From Candidatus Sedimenticola sp. (ex Thyasira tokunagai) (GTDB lineage: Bacteria; Pseudomonadota; Gammaproteobacteria; Chromatiales; Chromatiaceae): 64,000 nucleotides of DNA. The notes beneath the pieces are model-generated. The model saw only the letters and a program-made list of their open reading frames with translations. It searched no databases and was not told the origin of the DNA. The position numbers and the translations under genes were made by a program. Below, in pieces: positions 21,156 through 29,816 of this stretch (position 1 is the stretch's first letter; each line of letters opens with the position of its first letter). Location of the stretch: the NCBI GenBank assembly GCA_037318855.1, contig CP134874.1, positions 62,001 through 126,000 on the forward strand. The letters run 5' to 3'.

Positions 21156-21809
21156 TTAAGCGGCTATCTCGATTGCCATATCCTGCCGCTCAAGTTCGAT
21201 ATAACTCTTAGTCAATTCCGCCATCGCCCGATAGAAGGGCATTTCAGCCTGGTCCATGACGGCATCACAGAGTTGGGGTAGCCAACACAGCAGATGCTTT
21301 TCAAGAAACATACGCTGAACCGACTGACAATACTCGGCGCTTTTTCGATCTCCATGGAGCCACTTATCGGCTTCCCATTCACTCAGCTTGTGCATAAACT
21401 CAAGCTCTACACTGACGTGATCAGGCAGACCGCTAAAGCCCGCCTCATAATCAATCCCGGTGGTTTCGATAAATTTTTTCACTTCAACCGTCTTTGCCCC
21501 CCATAGACTACCTGAATCACCATCCACCTCGGTGAAGATAGACTCATGGGCCGATATATGACGACCGGGGCCAATAAACAGACGGGTAAACTCAACCGCC
21601 AATGCTTCCGCCACCGTGGATTCCGGATCAGCAAAAAATGACTCTCCCAGATCCACATCCATCTCTGAGAAGACCCCCGACAACCGAGGACCCCTGAGAT
21701 CATTGATAAAGGCCTCGGTCGGCTCCTCCCGAAAAACGGTGGTCAATAGCCCATAGACCCCACTGCGTGACGTGGCACTATTGGCCGACTCTTTCCAGTC
21801 AGTTCCCAT
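21156..21809 (-). CDS. TorD/DmsD-family molybdoenzyme chaperone
   Basis: 217 all-helical residues. The family motifs EFTRLFIGPGRHISAHES near residue 73 and LPDHVSVELEFMHKL are present. Such chaperones bind the Tat signal of a molybdopterin enzyme and hold it for cofactor insertion. It is the last gene of the minus-strand operon and lies 78 bp downstream of the catalytic subunit, which has a Tat signal, so that subunit is the expected client. Confidence 0.9.
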   Translation of the reverse strand: MGTDWKESANSATSRSGVYGLLTTVFREEPTEAFINDLRGPRLSGVFSEMDVDLGESFFADPESTVAEALAVEFTRLFIGPGRHISAHESIFTEVDGDSGSLWGAKTVEVKKFIETTGIDYEAGFSGLPDHVSVELEFMHKLSEWEADKWLHGDRKSAEYCQSVQRMFLEKHLLCWLPQLCDAVMDQAEMPFYRAMAELTKSYIELERQDMAIEIAA

Positions 21810-21887
21810 TCCAGCTCTCCTGTTTTACTTAAGTTTAGAGTCCAGAAACTCCCATCCCTGGGATGTTTCTGGAAAACACTACTTACT

Positions 21888-24413
21888 CTATGCCTTGGCA
21901 ACTCTTACCACTGTATCCATCCATCTCTGCGTACCACTGATTGGGTCTGAAGAGTTAGGGATGATCGCATTGGGATGAGTACCATGCTTTTTCCACCAGA
22001 TATTTTTCACGTCCGGATCAGCTCCAGCACCCCCAGATGTAGGAGAGCTGTTACCGGAACCGTAAACACCAGAGTGCTTACGTCCCAAATGGTGAGAAAT
22101 AGCAATACAACCAGGGATAATGCCCTCAGTCACATAGGCAGTGGTGGTAATCTCACCAAGGCCGTTGTATACCCTGATTTTATCGCCATTTTTGATACCA
22201 CGTGCCGCGGCAGTCTTAGTGTTGATCCAACCGGGATTATCATGCTTGATCTCGGTCAGCCACTTACAGTGCGCAGTCCTTGAATGGGTATGCACTGCGA
22301 CTTTGTAGGTGGTGAGGTTCAACTCATCATCCGCCATCTTCTCGTGCTCAGGTATCGGCGTGTAGACGGGGAAGGCGGAGAAGCCCTTCTTGGCGAAGTT
22401 ATCGGAGTAGAAGTCGAGATAGCCCGCCTTAGTGAACTTGGTATTGGGTGGATAGGCCTTGTAAGCCGTACCATCGATATTTTGGGCTACATACGCCTTT
22501 TTTGCACCTTTGGTACCCAGATACCCTTTACTCTTGGCATCCGCCTCACTGGCCACACCGGCCTTTTTCCAATTCCAGTAGACTCCTGTCTTATCATCGA
22601 GAATCACACCATCACCGGAGACATCAACCTTGGCCTCATAGAAACCGTAGTTTGGCTCGGCCTTCGGATCATGCCAGACCCCTTCCTTCATCATGTACTC
22701 GAAACCACCGACCTCTTTTACACCCGGCGTCATCTCGCAGGATTGACGAACGAAATCCTTCTTGCTCGAATAAGCCAGTTCAAAGCCGATTCTTTTAGCC
22801 AGTTCAGGCCAGACATCACCCTGACAACGAGCCTCACCCAACGGTTTTACCAGCGGCTGACGGATATAGAACTCCGCAATCTGGTTGGCTGAGACCATAT
22901 CTTCCCAGTCCCAACGTTCCAGGTAAGTCGTATCGGGCAAAATAAGATCCGCAAACTGAGAGGACTCATCATAGACAATTGTTGATGTAATCAAGAAGGG
23001 CATGATGCTCTCGTCTTGCAGAATAGACTGAAGCTCCTTGTTGTTACCGTTGACAAAGCCAGGGTTATAACAGCTCCACCAATAAACCTTGGGACGACCT
23101 GCATGACCGTCTTTGATCATCGGCAACACCTGATGGCTCACATGGTGGGTCGGATAGGCGGCCTCACCCGGAAAGCCGTCTTTCACATGCAGCGTCTTGT
23201 GGACCTTGGCTTTTGGTGTGGAAGGTGATTTCCAACCGGCACCTACACCCATGACACGCCCACCCGCCCGATCAAGATTGTTGGTGATTGCTGAGAGCAG
23301 CATTGCCGCGCGTTCCTGGTCTGCACCATGAAAATGCATCACCGTGCCGCGGTAGGTGACCAGGCAGGCTGACTTCGCCTTGGCGAAACCACGCGCAATT
23401 TTGCGAATGGTTTCGGCGGGAACACCACTCTGTTTCTCTGCAAACTCCGGTGTGTACTTGGCAACATTTTCCTTCACTGCAACAATCTTCTGGTCGACTG
23501 TTGTATGGTAGTCTGCAGTCACACGCATGAACTTGAAGTGATCCTTTCTGTACAAACCCTCATTCATGATGACGTTACACATGGCAAGCATCACCAGACC
23601 GTCATACCCAACGTTGATAGGCACCCACTGATCGGCTTTGGCCGCTGTATTGGTCAGGCGTACATCGAAGACGTAAAGCGGCACACCACGGTCCACTTTT
23701 GCCCGAATCAGGCGTTGGGAGGTGGGGATATGATTGGTGTGTGTTTCAAACTGGTTACTTCCGAAAATAACCACGTAATCGGTCTTATCGTAGTCCCAGT
23801 TATCATACATACCACCCCACAAGCTCTCCTGTCCGACCCATTTGGCCGCCTCACAGACAGAGGTGTGGTTACCGATGGTTCCAGTGCCATAAGCACCCAT
23901 GAAATCGTACATAGTCGCAGCCTGAGACGCTTTATGACGCCCGTACTGGTACATGAACAGTTCCGGAGTACCCGCAACACGCAATGGCTTCAACTTGGAA
24001 GCAACCAGATCCAGGGCTTCATCCCAGGAGATACGTTTCCATTTGTGTTCACCACGCTTACCTGCACGTTTCATCGGGTGCAGTATGCGGTCTGGGAAAT
24101 AGACCTGATTGATCCCTGCCTGACCCTTGGAGCAAAGCTTGCCAAGGGTACGGATGGAGTTGGGATGACCTTCCAGTTTCACCAGGCGTCCATCCTCAAC
24201 ATAACCCATCATGGAATCACGTGTGACACACTGCCAACAGGCTGTAGGGATTGCCTGCCGCTCTTTACCCGTTTTTGGAGAAAAGTCACGACCACCCGCC
24301 TGCAGCTTGATCGAACCCGCGAATGCACTCTGGCTACAGCCCAGGCCGGCAGCCAAAGCACAGCCGCCACCCATGGACAACTTCATAAAATCACGACGAT
24401 TTAGCTTTTTCAT
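21888..24413 (-). CDS. Periplasmic molybdopterin oxidoreductase, catalytic subunit
   Basis: 841 residues of the DMSO-reductase superfamily. A Tat signal (LNRRDFMKLSMGG) directs export. The N-terminal Fe-S region reads CWQCVTRD, followed by a distant CSKGQ: the third Cys of the usual Cx2Cx3C is Asp. The Mo ligand is probably Cys in NHTSVCEAAKWVG, as in polysulfide, thiosulfate and arsenate reductases. The C-terminal molydop-binding domain (SRTAHCKWLTEI ... GWINTKTAAARGIKNGD) is complete. It follows the Fe-S subunit gene by 33 bp and precedes a TorD-like gene. An oxyanion or sulfur-compound reductase is likely; the substrate cannot be read from sequence. Confidence 0.9.
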   Translation of the reverse strand: MKKLNRRDFMKLSMGGGCALAAGLGCSQSAFAGSIKLQAGGRDFSPKTGKERQAIPTACWQCVTRDSMMGYVEDGRLVKLEGHPNSIRTLGKLCSKGQAGINQVYFPDRILHPMKRAGKRGEHKWKRISWDEALDLVASKLKPLRVAGTPELFMYQYGRHKASQAATMYDFMGAYGTGTIGNHTSVCEAAKWVGQESLWGGMYDNWDYDKTDYVVIFGSNQFETHTNHIPTSQRLIRAKVDRGVPLYVFDVRLTNTAAKADQWVPINVGYDGLVMLAMCNVIMNEGLYRKDHFKFMRVTADYHTTVDQKIVAVKENVAKYTPEFAEKQSGVPAETIRKIARGFAKAKSACLVTYRGTVMHFHGADQERAAMLLSAITNNLDRAGGRVMGVGAGWKSPSTPKAKVHKTLHVKDGFPGEAAYPTHHVSHQVLPMIKDGHAGRPKVYWWSCYNPGFVNGNNKELQSILQDESIMPFLITSTIVYDESSQFADLILPDTTYLERWDWEDMVSANQIAEFYIRQPLVKPLGEARCQGDVWPELAKRIGFELAYSSKKDFVRQSCEMTPGVKEVGGFEYMMKEGVWHDPKAEPNYGFYEAKVDVSGDGVILDDKTGVYWNWKKAGVASEADAKSKGYLGTKGAKKAYVAQNIDGTAYKAYPPNTKFTKAGYLDFYSDNFAKKGFSAFPVYTPIPEHEKMADDELNLTTYKVAVHTHSRTAHCKWLTEIKHDNPGWINTKTAAARGIKNGDKIRVYNGLGEITTTAYVTEGIIPGCIAISHHLGRKHSGVYGSGNSSPTSGGAGADPDVKNIWWKKHGTHPNAIIPNSSDPISGTQRWMDTVVRVAKA

Positions 24414-24446
24414 ATTAATTCCTCTCTTTATACAAGCTGTCAGGGT

Positions 24447-25298
24447 TTATGGGATCTGATCCACATAGTGGTCAAGATTGCCCTTCTTCCGCTGTGTATA
24501 GAGGGTCTTCAACATGTTGTCCGGATCAATATAGAACACATGCGGATCGGTTCCTTCCTCTGCCAGAAGCACATTGTCGGCCTTGGCCAGGTTGTGCTCT
24601 TTGACCAACTTGGAGACGGCGCTATCGGGGTCGTTGAGATCGCCAAAGATACGGGCGCGACCCTGGCAGGTGTTGACGCAGGACGGCTCAACGCCGTTGT
24701 CGACGCGATGGGCGCACATATCACACTTGTCAGCAACCTGTTTTGTCGTGTCTCCACCCGCCTTGACAAAGGGATTGAAGGAGCGAACGCCGTAGGGGCA
24801 GGCATCGATGCACTTGCCGCAGCCGATGCACTGTTTGGTATCGACCAGGATCATGCCGTCGGGGCGCTTGTAGGTGCCGCCGCTGCGATAACGAATGGTC
24901 TTGCCCTCGGCATTTTTATACTTGGCGCGTTCACCGGGAAATTGTGGGCAGATTTTTACGCAGGGAGGAACGCCATCCTCTTTGCTGCCTTCGCAGTGAT
25001 TGCACATCAAAGGCAGAAAACCCTTCTTTGTGTTGGGGAAGGTTCCCGTAGTTTCCTCTTGAATCACCGCTCTGAAGCGACCCAGTGAGACGTTGTTTTC
25101 CGCTTTGCACGCCACGGTGCAGGCTCTGCAACCTACGCACCGCCGCAGATCCATAACCATCGCCCAGCGGGGCGCCTTCTTTTGTGCCGCCTCAAGCTTC
25201 ACTCCGGGGGTCACCATTGCAGCAGCGCCAACGGCCGCCGCGCCCGCGCCGGTCAGGAAATTACGGCGACTGATTTCAGCTGTTTTTTTATTACTCAT
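24447..25298 (-). CDS. Fe-S electron-transfer subunit, TtrB/PsrB-like
   Basis: 283 residues with a Tat signal (ISRRNFLTGAGAAAVGAA). Four ferredoxin-type Cys clusters follow: CVGCRACTVACK, CNHC...CVKIC, CIGCGKCIDACPYG and CDMC...CVNTC, enough for four 4Fe-4S clusters. This is the periplasmic electron-relay subunit of molybdoenzymes such as tetrathionate and polysulfide reductases. It sits between the 12-haem cytochrome gene and the catalytic subunit gene, which suggests the electron order quinol, haems, Fe-S, Mo. No NrfD-type membrane anchor is encoded; the cytochrome appears to take its place. Confidence 0.92.
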   Translation of the reverse strand: MSNKKTAEISRRNFLTGAGAAAVGAAAMVTPGVKLEAAQKKAPRWAMVMDLRRCVGCRACTVACKAENNVSLGRFRAVIQEETTGTFPNTKKGFLPLMCNHCEGSKEDGVPPCVKICPQFPGERAKYKNAEGKTIRYRSGGTYKRPDGMILVDTKQCIGCGKCIDACPYGVRSFNPFVKAGGDTTKQVADKCDMCAHRVDNGVEPSCVNTCQGRARIFGDLNDPDSAVSKLVKEHNLAKADNVLLAEEGTDPHVFYIDPDNMLKTLYTQRKKGNLDHYVDQIP

Positions 25299-25364
25299 AC
25301 TGGTATCTCCTGCTCATCTCATCATCCTCCAGAACTATTGTTGATGGTAAAAAAAACCAGCTCC

Positions 25365-26912
25365 CTATTGTGTCTCTCGTGTTCCCTCAAGCAGCTCAAT
25401 GGTGTCTTCGAAGTTACCGAATGCACCATCAAGAATTGTGACCGCATACTTCTTGTTGTGTACGCCGTTACCGACACGCACAATATTGAGTAATTCTCTG
25501 CCCTCGACCATCCGAGTTTCAACCTGGCTCAGTTGCTCCCTGGTCAGATTGCCTTTGAGTTCGGCAAAGAGGTCGAGCGCCTCTCTCTCCACCTCTTCCG
25601 CACCGGCAACCTCCCTATCGAGCAAATCTTTCCAGTCTCCCAGCATCTTTCGATGTTGCTCCGTATGGCAGGCGGCACAGGTTTCTCCCGAGGCTGTTCT
25701 CACATCGTGGCCGTTTTTCACGGTCTTCTTCAGATGGCAGGCCATGCAGTTGGTGTTGACGTCATACATCAGGTGCGGGGAACCCGATATCTCTTCATTG
25801 ACGGGGGTGCCGGCAAGCAGCATCTTCTGATATTTGTGTTGATCGACATGGCAGAGACTGCAATCCTCCCGGACAAAGTCGAGATGATCGGTTCTGTTTT
25901 TGTGTTCGACCACCGTGTGGCAATCGAAGCAGTCAGCGATGTTGGGTACATGCTTGCCGTGCATGAGGTTCCGGTCTCCCGCCGCCACCAGAAGCGTCTG
26001 GCTTCTGTTGTGGCAGGTGAGGCATCCATTGGCGACCACATTTCCGGTCTCGATCTCGCCATGACCTTTCACCACCTCAAAGTGGCAGCTTTCACAGGCC
26101 ACCCCCTGCTCCTGTATCGTCTGATGGGTAATCGGCACGATGGTCAAATCCTTGCCGCCCGCCTGCAACTGGCTCTGTAGTGAGTTGGTGGGGATGGTAT
26201 GGCAGATATCGCAACGAGAGGCCCCTTCATTGAAACTAATGGAGGGTCTGTTATCAAAACTGATCTTTTTGATTTTGCCATCACCATTGGTCATCTTCGC
26301 CTTATCAAGCGTGGGCTTTTCCAGCTTCAGGTGGCACAGGTAGCAGATCTCCTTGGGTACCTCAAAATGCTTGCCTTCAGTGGTCTTGAAGTGACAGGTA
26401 TCGCAGGTGATATCGTGACCATCAAGGGCTTTGTCAGTAAAGTGGGCATCATGCTTGAAGCGTATCTTTTCGGTGAACTGCAGCTCCTTCTGCGCAACCG
26501 TCTCACGCTGATGACAGCCGGACTGCAGGCAGGATCCGTCTCTAATAACCGGGCGAATGGGTAGGGGCGCGTTGGGGTTGTAGAGGTAAGCGGCAAGGTG
26601 GCGTAATCCTTCCCACTTGGCTTTCAATGAACGTTTTTCGCCCGGTAGAAAGTGGCAATCGATACACTCTGCCTGTTTTCCTTCCGGGTTATTGCTCTTG
26701 TGGTGGGTATTGCTCTTCCAGGCGTCATACTGCTCTGTCATTGTGTGGCAGCTTCCACCGCAAAATGAGGACTGTGAGGTGTAATACTCGACGCCAAAAA
26801 AAGAGACTATTAGAAATAGAACGAGTCCGATAACAGCAGATATAAGGCACTGACGTCTGAATATTCTTTTAGCTTCGCTGGCAGTAAGGTTGGCTTCACT
26901 CCCATTAGTCAT
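25365..26912 (-). CDS. Membrane-anchored dodecahaem c-type cytochrome
   Basis: 515 residues. One N-terminal membrane segment (about 21-43) anchors a periplasmic domain, as in NapC/NirT/NrfH quinol dehydrogenases. I count ten CxxCH motifs (CIDCH, CDTCH, CYLCH, CDICH, CESCH, CLTCH, CFDCH, CSLCH, CMACH, CAACH) and two wider ones, CGGSCH and CLQSGCH, giving up to twelve haems. The first, CGGSCHTM, carries the Met expected near a quinol site. A haem-free helical tail of about 100 residues follows. It is the first gene of the operon, about 55 bp downstream of a predicted sigma54 start site. Confidence 0.9.
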   Translation of the reverse strand: MTNGSEANLTASEAKRIFRRQCLISAVIGLVLFLIVSFFGVEYYTSQSSFCGGSCHTMTEQYDAWKSNTHHKSNNPEGKQAECIDCHFLPGEKRSLKAKWEGLRHLAAYLYNPNAPLPIRPVIRDGSCLQSGCHQRETVAQKELQFTEKIRFKHDAHFTDKALDGHDITCDTCHFKTTEGKHFEVPKEICYLCHLKLEKPTLDKAKMTNGDGKIKKISFDNRPSISFNEGASRCDICHTIPTNSLQSQLQAGGKDLTIVPITHQTIQEQGVACESCHFEVVKGHGEIETGNVVANGCLTCHNRSQTLLVAAGDRNLMHGKHVPNIADCFDCHTVVEHKNRTDHLDFVREDCSLCHVDQHKYQKMLLAGTPVNEEISGSPHLMYDVNTNCMACHLKKTVKNGHDVRTASGETCAACHTEQHRKMLGDWKDLLDREVAGAEEVEREALDLFAELKGNLTREQLSQVETRMVEGRELLNIVRVGNGVHNKKYAVTILDGAFGNFEDTIELLEGTRETQ

Positions 26913-26978
26913 TAGCCTGCACCCCTCTCTAATTATTGTTAGTTATTTATAAAATATTATTTATTAGTCATATGATGT

Positions 26979-26994
26979 GGCAAAAGACATGCCA
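26979..26994 (-). promoter_or_regulatory. Sigma54 (-24/-12) promoter of the reductase operon
   Basis: On the minus strand the sequence is TGGCATGTCTTTTGCC. It has the invariant GG and GC with the required 10-bp gap and matches the TGGCAC-N5-TTGC consensus closely. It lies 67 bp before the cytochrome ATG. A sigma54-dependent activator is encoded in the divergent cluster, which supports the call. Confidence 0.8.
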
Positions 26995-27067
26995 TTCGTC
27001 TATCTGCCTGAAATAGCACGAGTAAAAAATATAGTGGGGGAAAAAATATGTAAATATGTCACCGATT

Positions 27068-27094
27068 GGTAACGTTTTGATTAAATCCGTAACC
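27068..27094. promoter_or_regulatory. Candidate activator site, spaced GGTAAC/GTAACC
   Basis: GGTAAC (27068-27073) and GTAACC (27089-27094) lie 75-100 bp upstream of the sigma54 promoter. They share the core of the palindrome at 27149-27164. A lone GTTAC occurs at 27123-27127. These could be enhancer sites for the divergently encoded regulator. Confidence 0.5.
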
Positions 27095-27148
27095 CGAAGT
27101 ATTTATATATTGGTTTCACAATGTTACGAAATAAATACACGGCAGCAG

Positions 27149-27164
27149 GTTACCAAAAGGTAAC
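27149..27164. promoter_or_regulatory. Candidate upstream activator palindrome
   Basis: GTTACC-AAAA-GGTAAC is a perfect 6-4-6 palindrome about 155-170 bp upstream of the sigma54 promoter. This is a typical distance for an NtrC-type enhancer site. Confidence 0.6.
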
Positions 27165-27457
27165 AAAATGGAAATTGGGTGAATATAAATTGAAAGTACA
27201 CTTCACTCTTTCTCCAAAAAAGAGTAAAAATAGCATCATTGGATGTGCATAAATTACTTACGCCAAAATAATTAGACAACAGCATCCAGGGCAAGCAATG
27301 GATTTTCCATTCTTGCAAAATAAGTATTTTTAAACCTACAAGTAAGGTGTCGCCGAGGATGTTCGTTGTACTCCACAGGGAGTACTGATGTCGCAATGCA
27401 GGTACCGTGACATAACTTAGCAGTAACACTGAGAAGTTAGTTTATTGAGGAGCCCAA

Positions 27458-28327
27458 GTGCGATTAATTTATCTGTTACTTATCTTATGTGTTACGCCAT
27501 GTAACGCCGCCAATGCAGAACCTCCTATACGCTTTGGTTTAACCGCAGTGGTGCTCACCGAAAATCTCAGATTCCTGGATCAGTGGAGCCACTATCTCGA
27601 GTCTAAAACCGGCCGTACGGTAGAATTCGTTCAGCGGAAGTCCTATCGAGAGGTGATGGATCTATTGGAATCAGGTGGGATCGAATTTGCCTGGATATGC
27701 GGCTATCCCTACATTCAAAAAAGGACCCCCGAATCTCTGCAACTTCTGACTGTGCCTATCTATCGCGGAGCACCACGTTACCACTCCTATATCATTGTTC
27801 ACCACAACAGTCCCTATAATCGCTTTAGTGATCTGAAAGGAAAGATCTTTGCCTTCTCCGATCCGGATTCAAATTCAGGTTTCCTCTACCCACTGGCCTA
27901 CATGATGAAACAAGGTGAAAAACCAGAGCACTTTTTTCGCCAGACATTTTTCACCTTTAATCATGCAGAGACAGTACAAGCGGTTTCTGAACAGGTCGCT
28001 GACGGTGGTGCCGTCGACTCCTACATCTGGGAATACCTTGCTATCTTCAGACCGGATATTACAGAGAGGACACGCATAATAAAGCGATCACCAAGCTTTG
28101 GCTTTCCACCTATCGTTTCCAGGGTTGGGGTAAACCCAGACACTATCAAACTGATGAAAATAACGCTCGAAAACATGGATGATAATTTACTGGGCAAAGA
28201 GCTTCTATCACAACTTAAGCTCGATGGTTTTGGTAATTATTCTGATTCACTTTTCAATGAAATACGAGCCATGGCCAACACAATCCAAAGAGTCAGTCCA
28301 ATGACGTCCATGCTACCTGCTCACTAA
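27458..28327 (+). CDS. PhnD-like periplasmic oxyanion-binding protein
   Basis: 289 residues from a GTG start, with TTGAGGAG about 7 bases upstream. A signal peptide (residues 1-21) precedes a periplasmic-binding domain of the phosphonate/PhnD type (IRFGLTAVVLTENLRFLDQWSHYL, FAWICGYPYIQ, FAFSDPDSNSGFLYPLAYM). Related proteins act as sensor subunits, for example AioX for arsenite and the N-terminal domain of TtrS for tetrathionate. It is followed 13 bp later by a histidine kinase gene, not by transporter genes, so a sensing role is much more likely than uptake. The ligand is unknown. Confidence 0.88.
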   Translation: MRLIYLLLILCVTPCNAANAEPPIRFGLTAVVLTENLRFLDQWSHYLESKTGRTVEFVQRKSYREVMDLLESGGIEFAWICGYPYIQKRTPESLQLLTVPIYRGAPRYHSYIIVHHNSPYNRFSDLKGKIFAFSDPDSNSGFLYPLAYMMKQGEKPEHFFRQTFFTFNHAETVQAVSEQVADGGAVDSYIWEYLAIFRPDITERTRIIKRSPSFGFPPIVSRVGVNPDTIKLMKITLENMDDNLLGKELLSQLKLDGFGNYSDSLFNEIRAMANTIQRVSPMTSMLPAH

Positions 28328-28340
28328 TTGCAGAAAACAG

Positions 28341-29816
28341 ATGCCTATAATCAATCCAAGATCATGGCCACTGGCAGTAAAGCTATCACTCACAATCACA
28401 ACGGTTGTTGCAGGTGTCGGCTTTATGATCGGTGCAGTGATGGTGGTACAGGATTGGAAGTTGTTTCATGATGCTTTAGGTGAGAAAGCACTGCTGCTCT
28501 CTGAATCCGTCGCTATCACAACACCCAAAGCGATGCTGCGCAAAGATCACTGGTCACTCTATGTGAGCTTGAAAAACATGGCGACCAGAACGCCTGGAAC
28601 ATCCGGTGGGCACGAGGTGATAACGGCGATGATACTGGACGCGGAAGGCAGGGTTCAGGCTCATCTGGACCCTGCCAATAATCCGATGGGCCTTCCCTTC
28701 TCACCGAAAAATGAAATTGAAGACAGTCTATTCCAAGAAGCGATAAATACTAGAAAGCCTATTGTTATAAGCAATGGAGGTTTTTCCAAAAACGGCTTTC
28801 AAGAGGGTGTTGTTCCCATCTTTTCTGATCAAAAATATATGGGGGTCATTCGGGTTCGACTCTCTGTCACCAGATTATATGAAAAGGCCAAACATACAGC
28901 TGTGATTGTGCTCGCCCTGACCCTCTGTTTCGTCATTATGGGCAGTGCTCTTGGCACTCTTGTTTCAAGACGTATGGTTAGGCCCCTCACAGCTGTTACC
29001 CAGGGATTGGAGGCCGTTGGCAGGGGCGAAATGACTGATTTCGATCCCATTCCGGTGAGAACAATGGATGAGATCGGTCGCCTCAGCCTTACCTTCAACC
29101 AGATCATGGTGGAGTTGGCCGAGAAAAAAATGCTGGAAGAGGAGATCGCAATGAGTGAAAAACTTGTTGCCCTCGGGCGCATCACTGCGGGTGTCGCCCA
29201 TGAAGTGAACAACCCCCTTGCCGGCCTTCTGAACTGTATCGATACACTGCGTAAACACCCTAACGACAAGGAACTTATTGATCGTTACCTTCCGGTTATC
29301 GATCAGGGTCTACACAGAATAAAAGAGATCGTTCGTAATCTGCTTGTGGGTCTTAAAACTGAGGAGAGCGAACAAACGGTAAGCGTTGAACAGGTCGATA
29401 AACTTTACGACTTGATAACAGCTGAAGTGGGAGATGGGAACATCGATATCATCTGGCAAAATAGTGCAGGTAAAGATCTTCAGATTCCCGGTAAGACGGA
29501 GCAGATCATCTGCAACCTTCTTAAAAATGCGGTGGAGATACTTCCCGACAGCGGCAAGGTTATTTTCAACATGTATCAAGATGGCCCACACTTGGTCATT
29601 GAGGTGAGTGACAACGGACCAGGAATTCCAACTCACATTAGAAATCAACTTTTTGATCCTTTTTTTACTACCAAGAGCAATGGTACTGGATTGGGACTCT
29701 GGGTAGTCTACCGCCTAGTCCAGAGCTTGGAGGGGATCATTGAGGTGACTAGTGAAAAGGGCCAAGGCACAACATTCCATGTCGCAGTGCCCGTTATAAA
29801 TACCAAGGCGGCCTGA
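28341..29816 (+). CDS. Membrane sensor histidine kinase of the reductase module
   Basis: 491 residues. A membrane segment lies near residues 13-35, a periplasmic Cache-like domain at about 36-180 and a second segment at about 190-210. A HAMP domain, a HisKA domain with His in GVAHEVNNPLAG and a HATPase domain (LLKNAVEIL, DNGPGIP, GTGLGLW) follow. The HEVNNP form of the H-box is common in kinases paired with NtrC-type regulators. The gene lies between the PhnD-like protein and the sigma54 regulator and overlaps the latter's start (TGATG). The kinase probably receives its signal through the binding protein. Confidence 0.9.
   Translation: MPIINPRSWPLAVKLSLTITTVVAGVGFMIGAVMVVQDWKLFHDALGEKALLLSESVAITTPKAMLRKDHWSLYVSLKNMATRTPGTSGGHEVITAMILDAEGRVQAHLDPANNPMGLPFSPKNEIEDSLFQEAINTRKPIVISNGGFSKNGFQEGVVPIFSDQKYMGVIRVRLSVTRLYEKAKHTAVIVLALTLCFVIMGSALGTLVSRRMVRPLTAVTQGLEAVGRGEMTDFDPIPVRTMDEIGRLSLTFNQIMVELAEKKMLEEEIAMSEKLVALGRITAGVAHEVNNPLAGLLNCIDTLRKHPNDKELIDRYLPVIDQGLHRIKEIVRNLLVGLKTEESEQTVSVEQVDKLYDLITAEVGDGNIDIIWQNSAGKDLQIPGKTEQIICNLLKNAVEILPDSGKVIFNMYQDGPHLVIEVSDNGPGIPTHIRNQLFDPFFTTKSNGTGLGLWVVYRLVQSLEGIIEVTSEKGQGTTFHVAVPVINTKAA

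Larger units (their letters stand above)
26913..27457. promoter_or_regulatory. Divergent control region of the respiratory module
   Basis: This AT-rich 545-bp interval separates the reductase operon (leftward) from the sensor-regulator genes (rightward). It holds a sigma54 promoter for the reductase operon and several GTTACC/GGTAAC boxes. No coding sequence is convincing; a 101-codon minus-strand frame at 27124-27429 looks random. No strong promoter for the rightward genes could be singled out. Confidence 0.7.

Noticed and set aside
23505..24404. 299-codon frame opposite the Mo catalytic subunit
   Set aside because: Antisense to strongly conserved motifs, with no recognisable product.
27124..27429. 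101-codon minus-strand frame in the divergent control region
   Set aside because: AT-rich random-looking sequence with no motifs, overlapping likely regulatory boxes.
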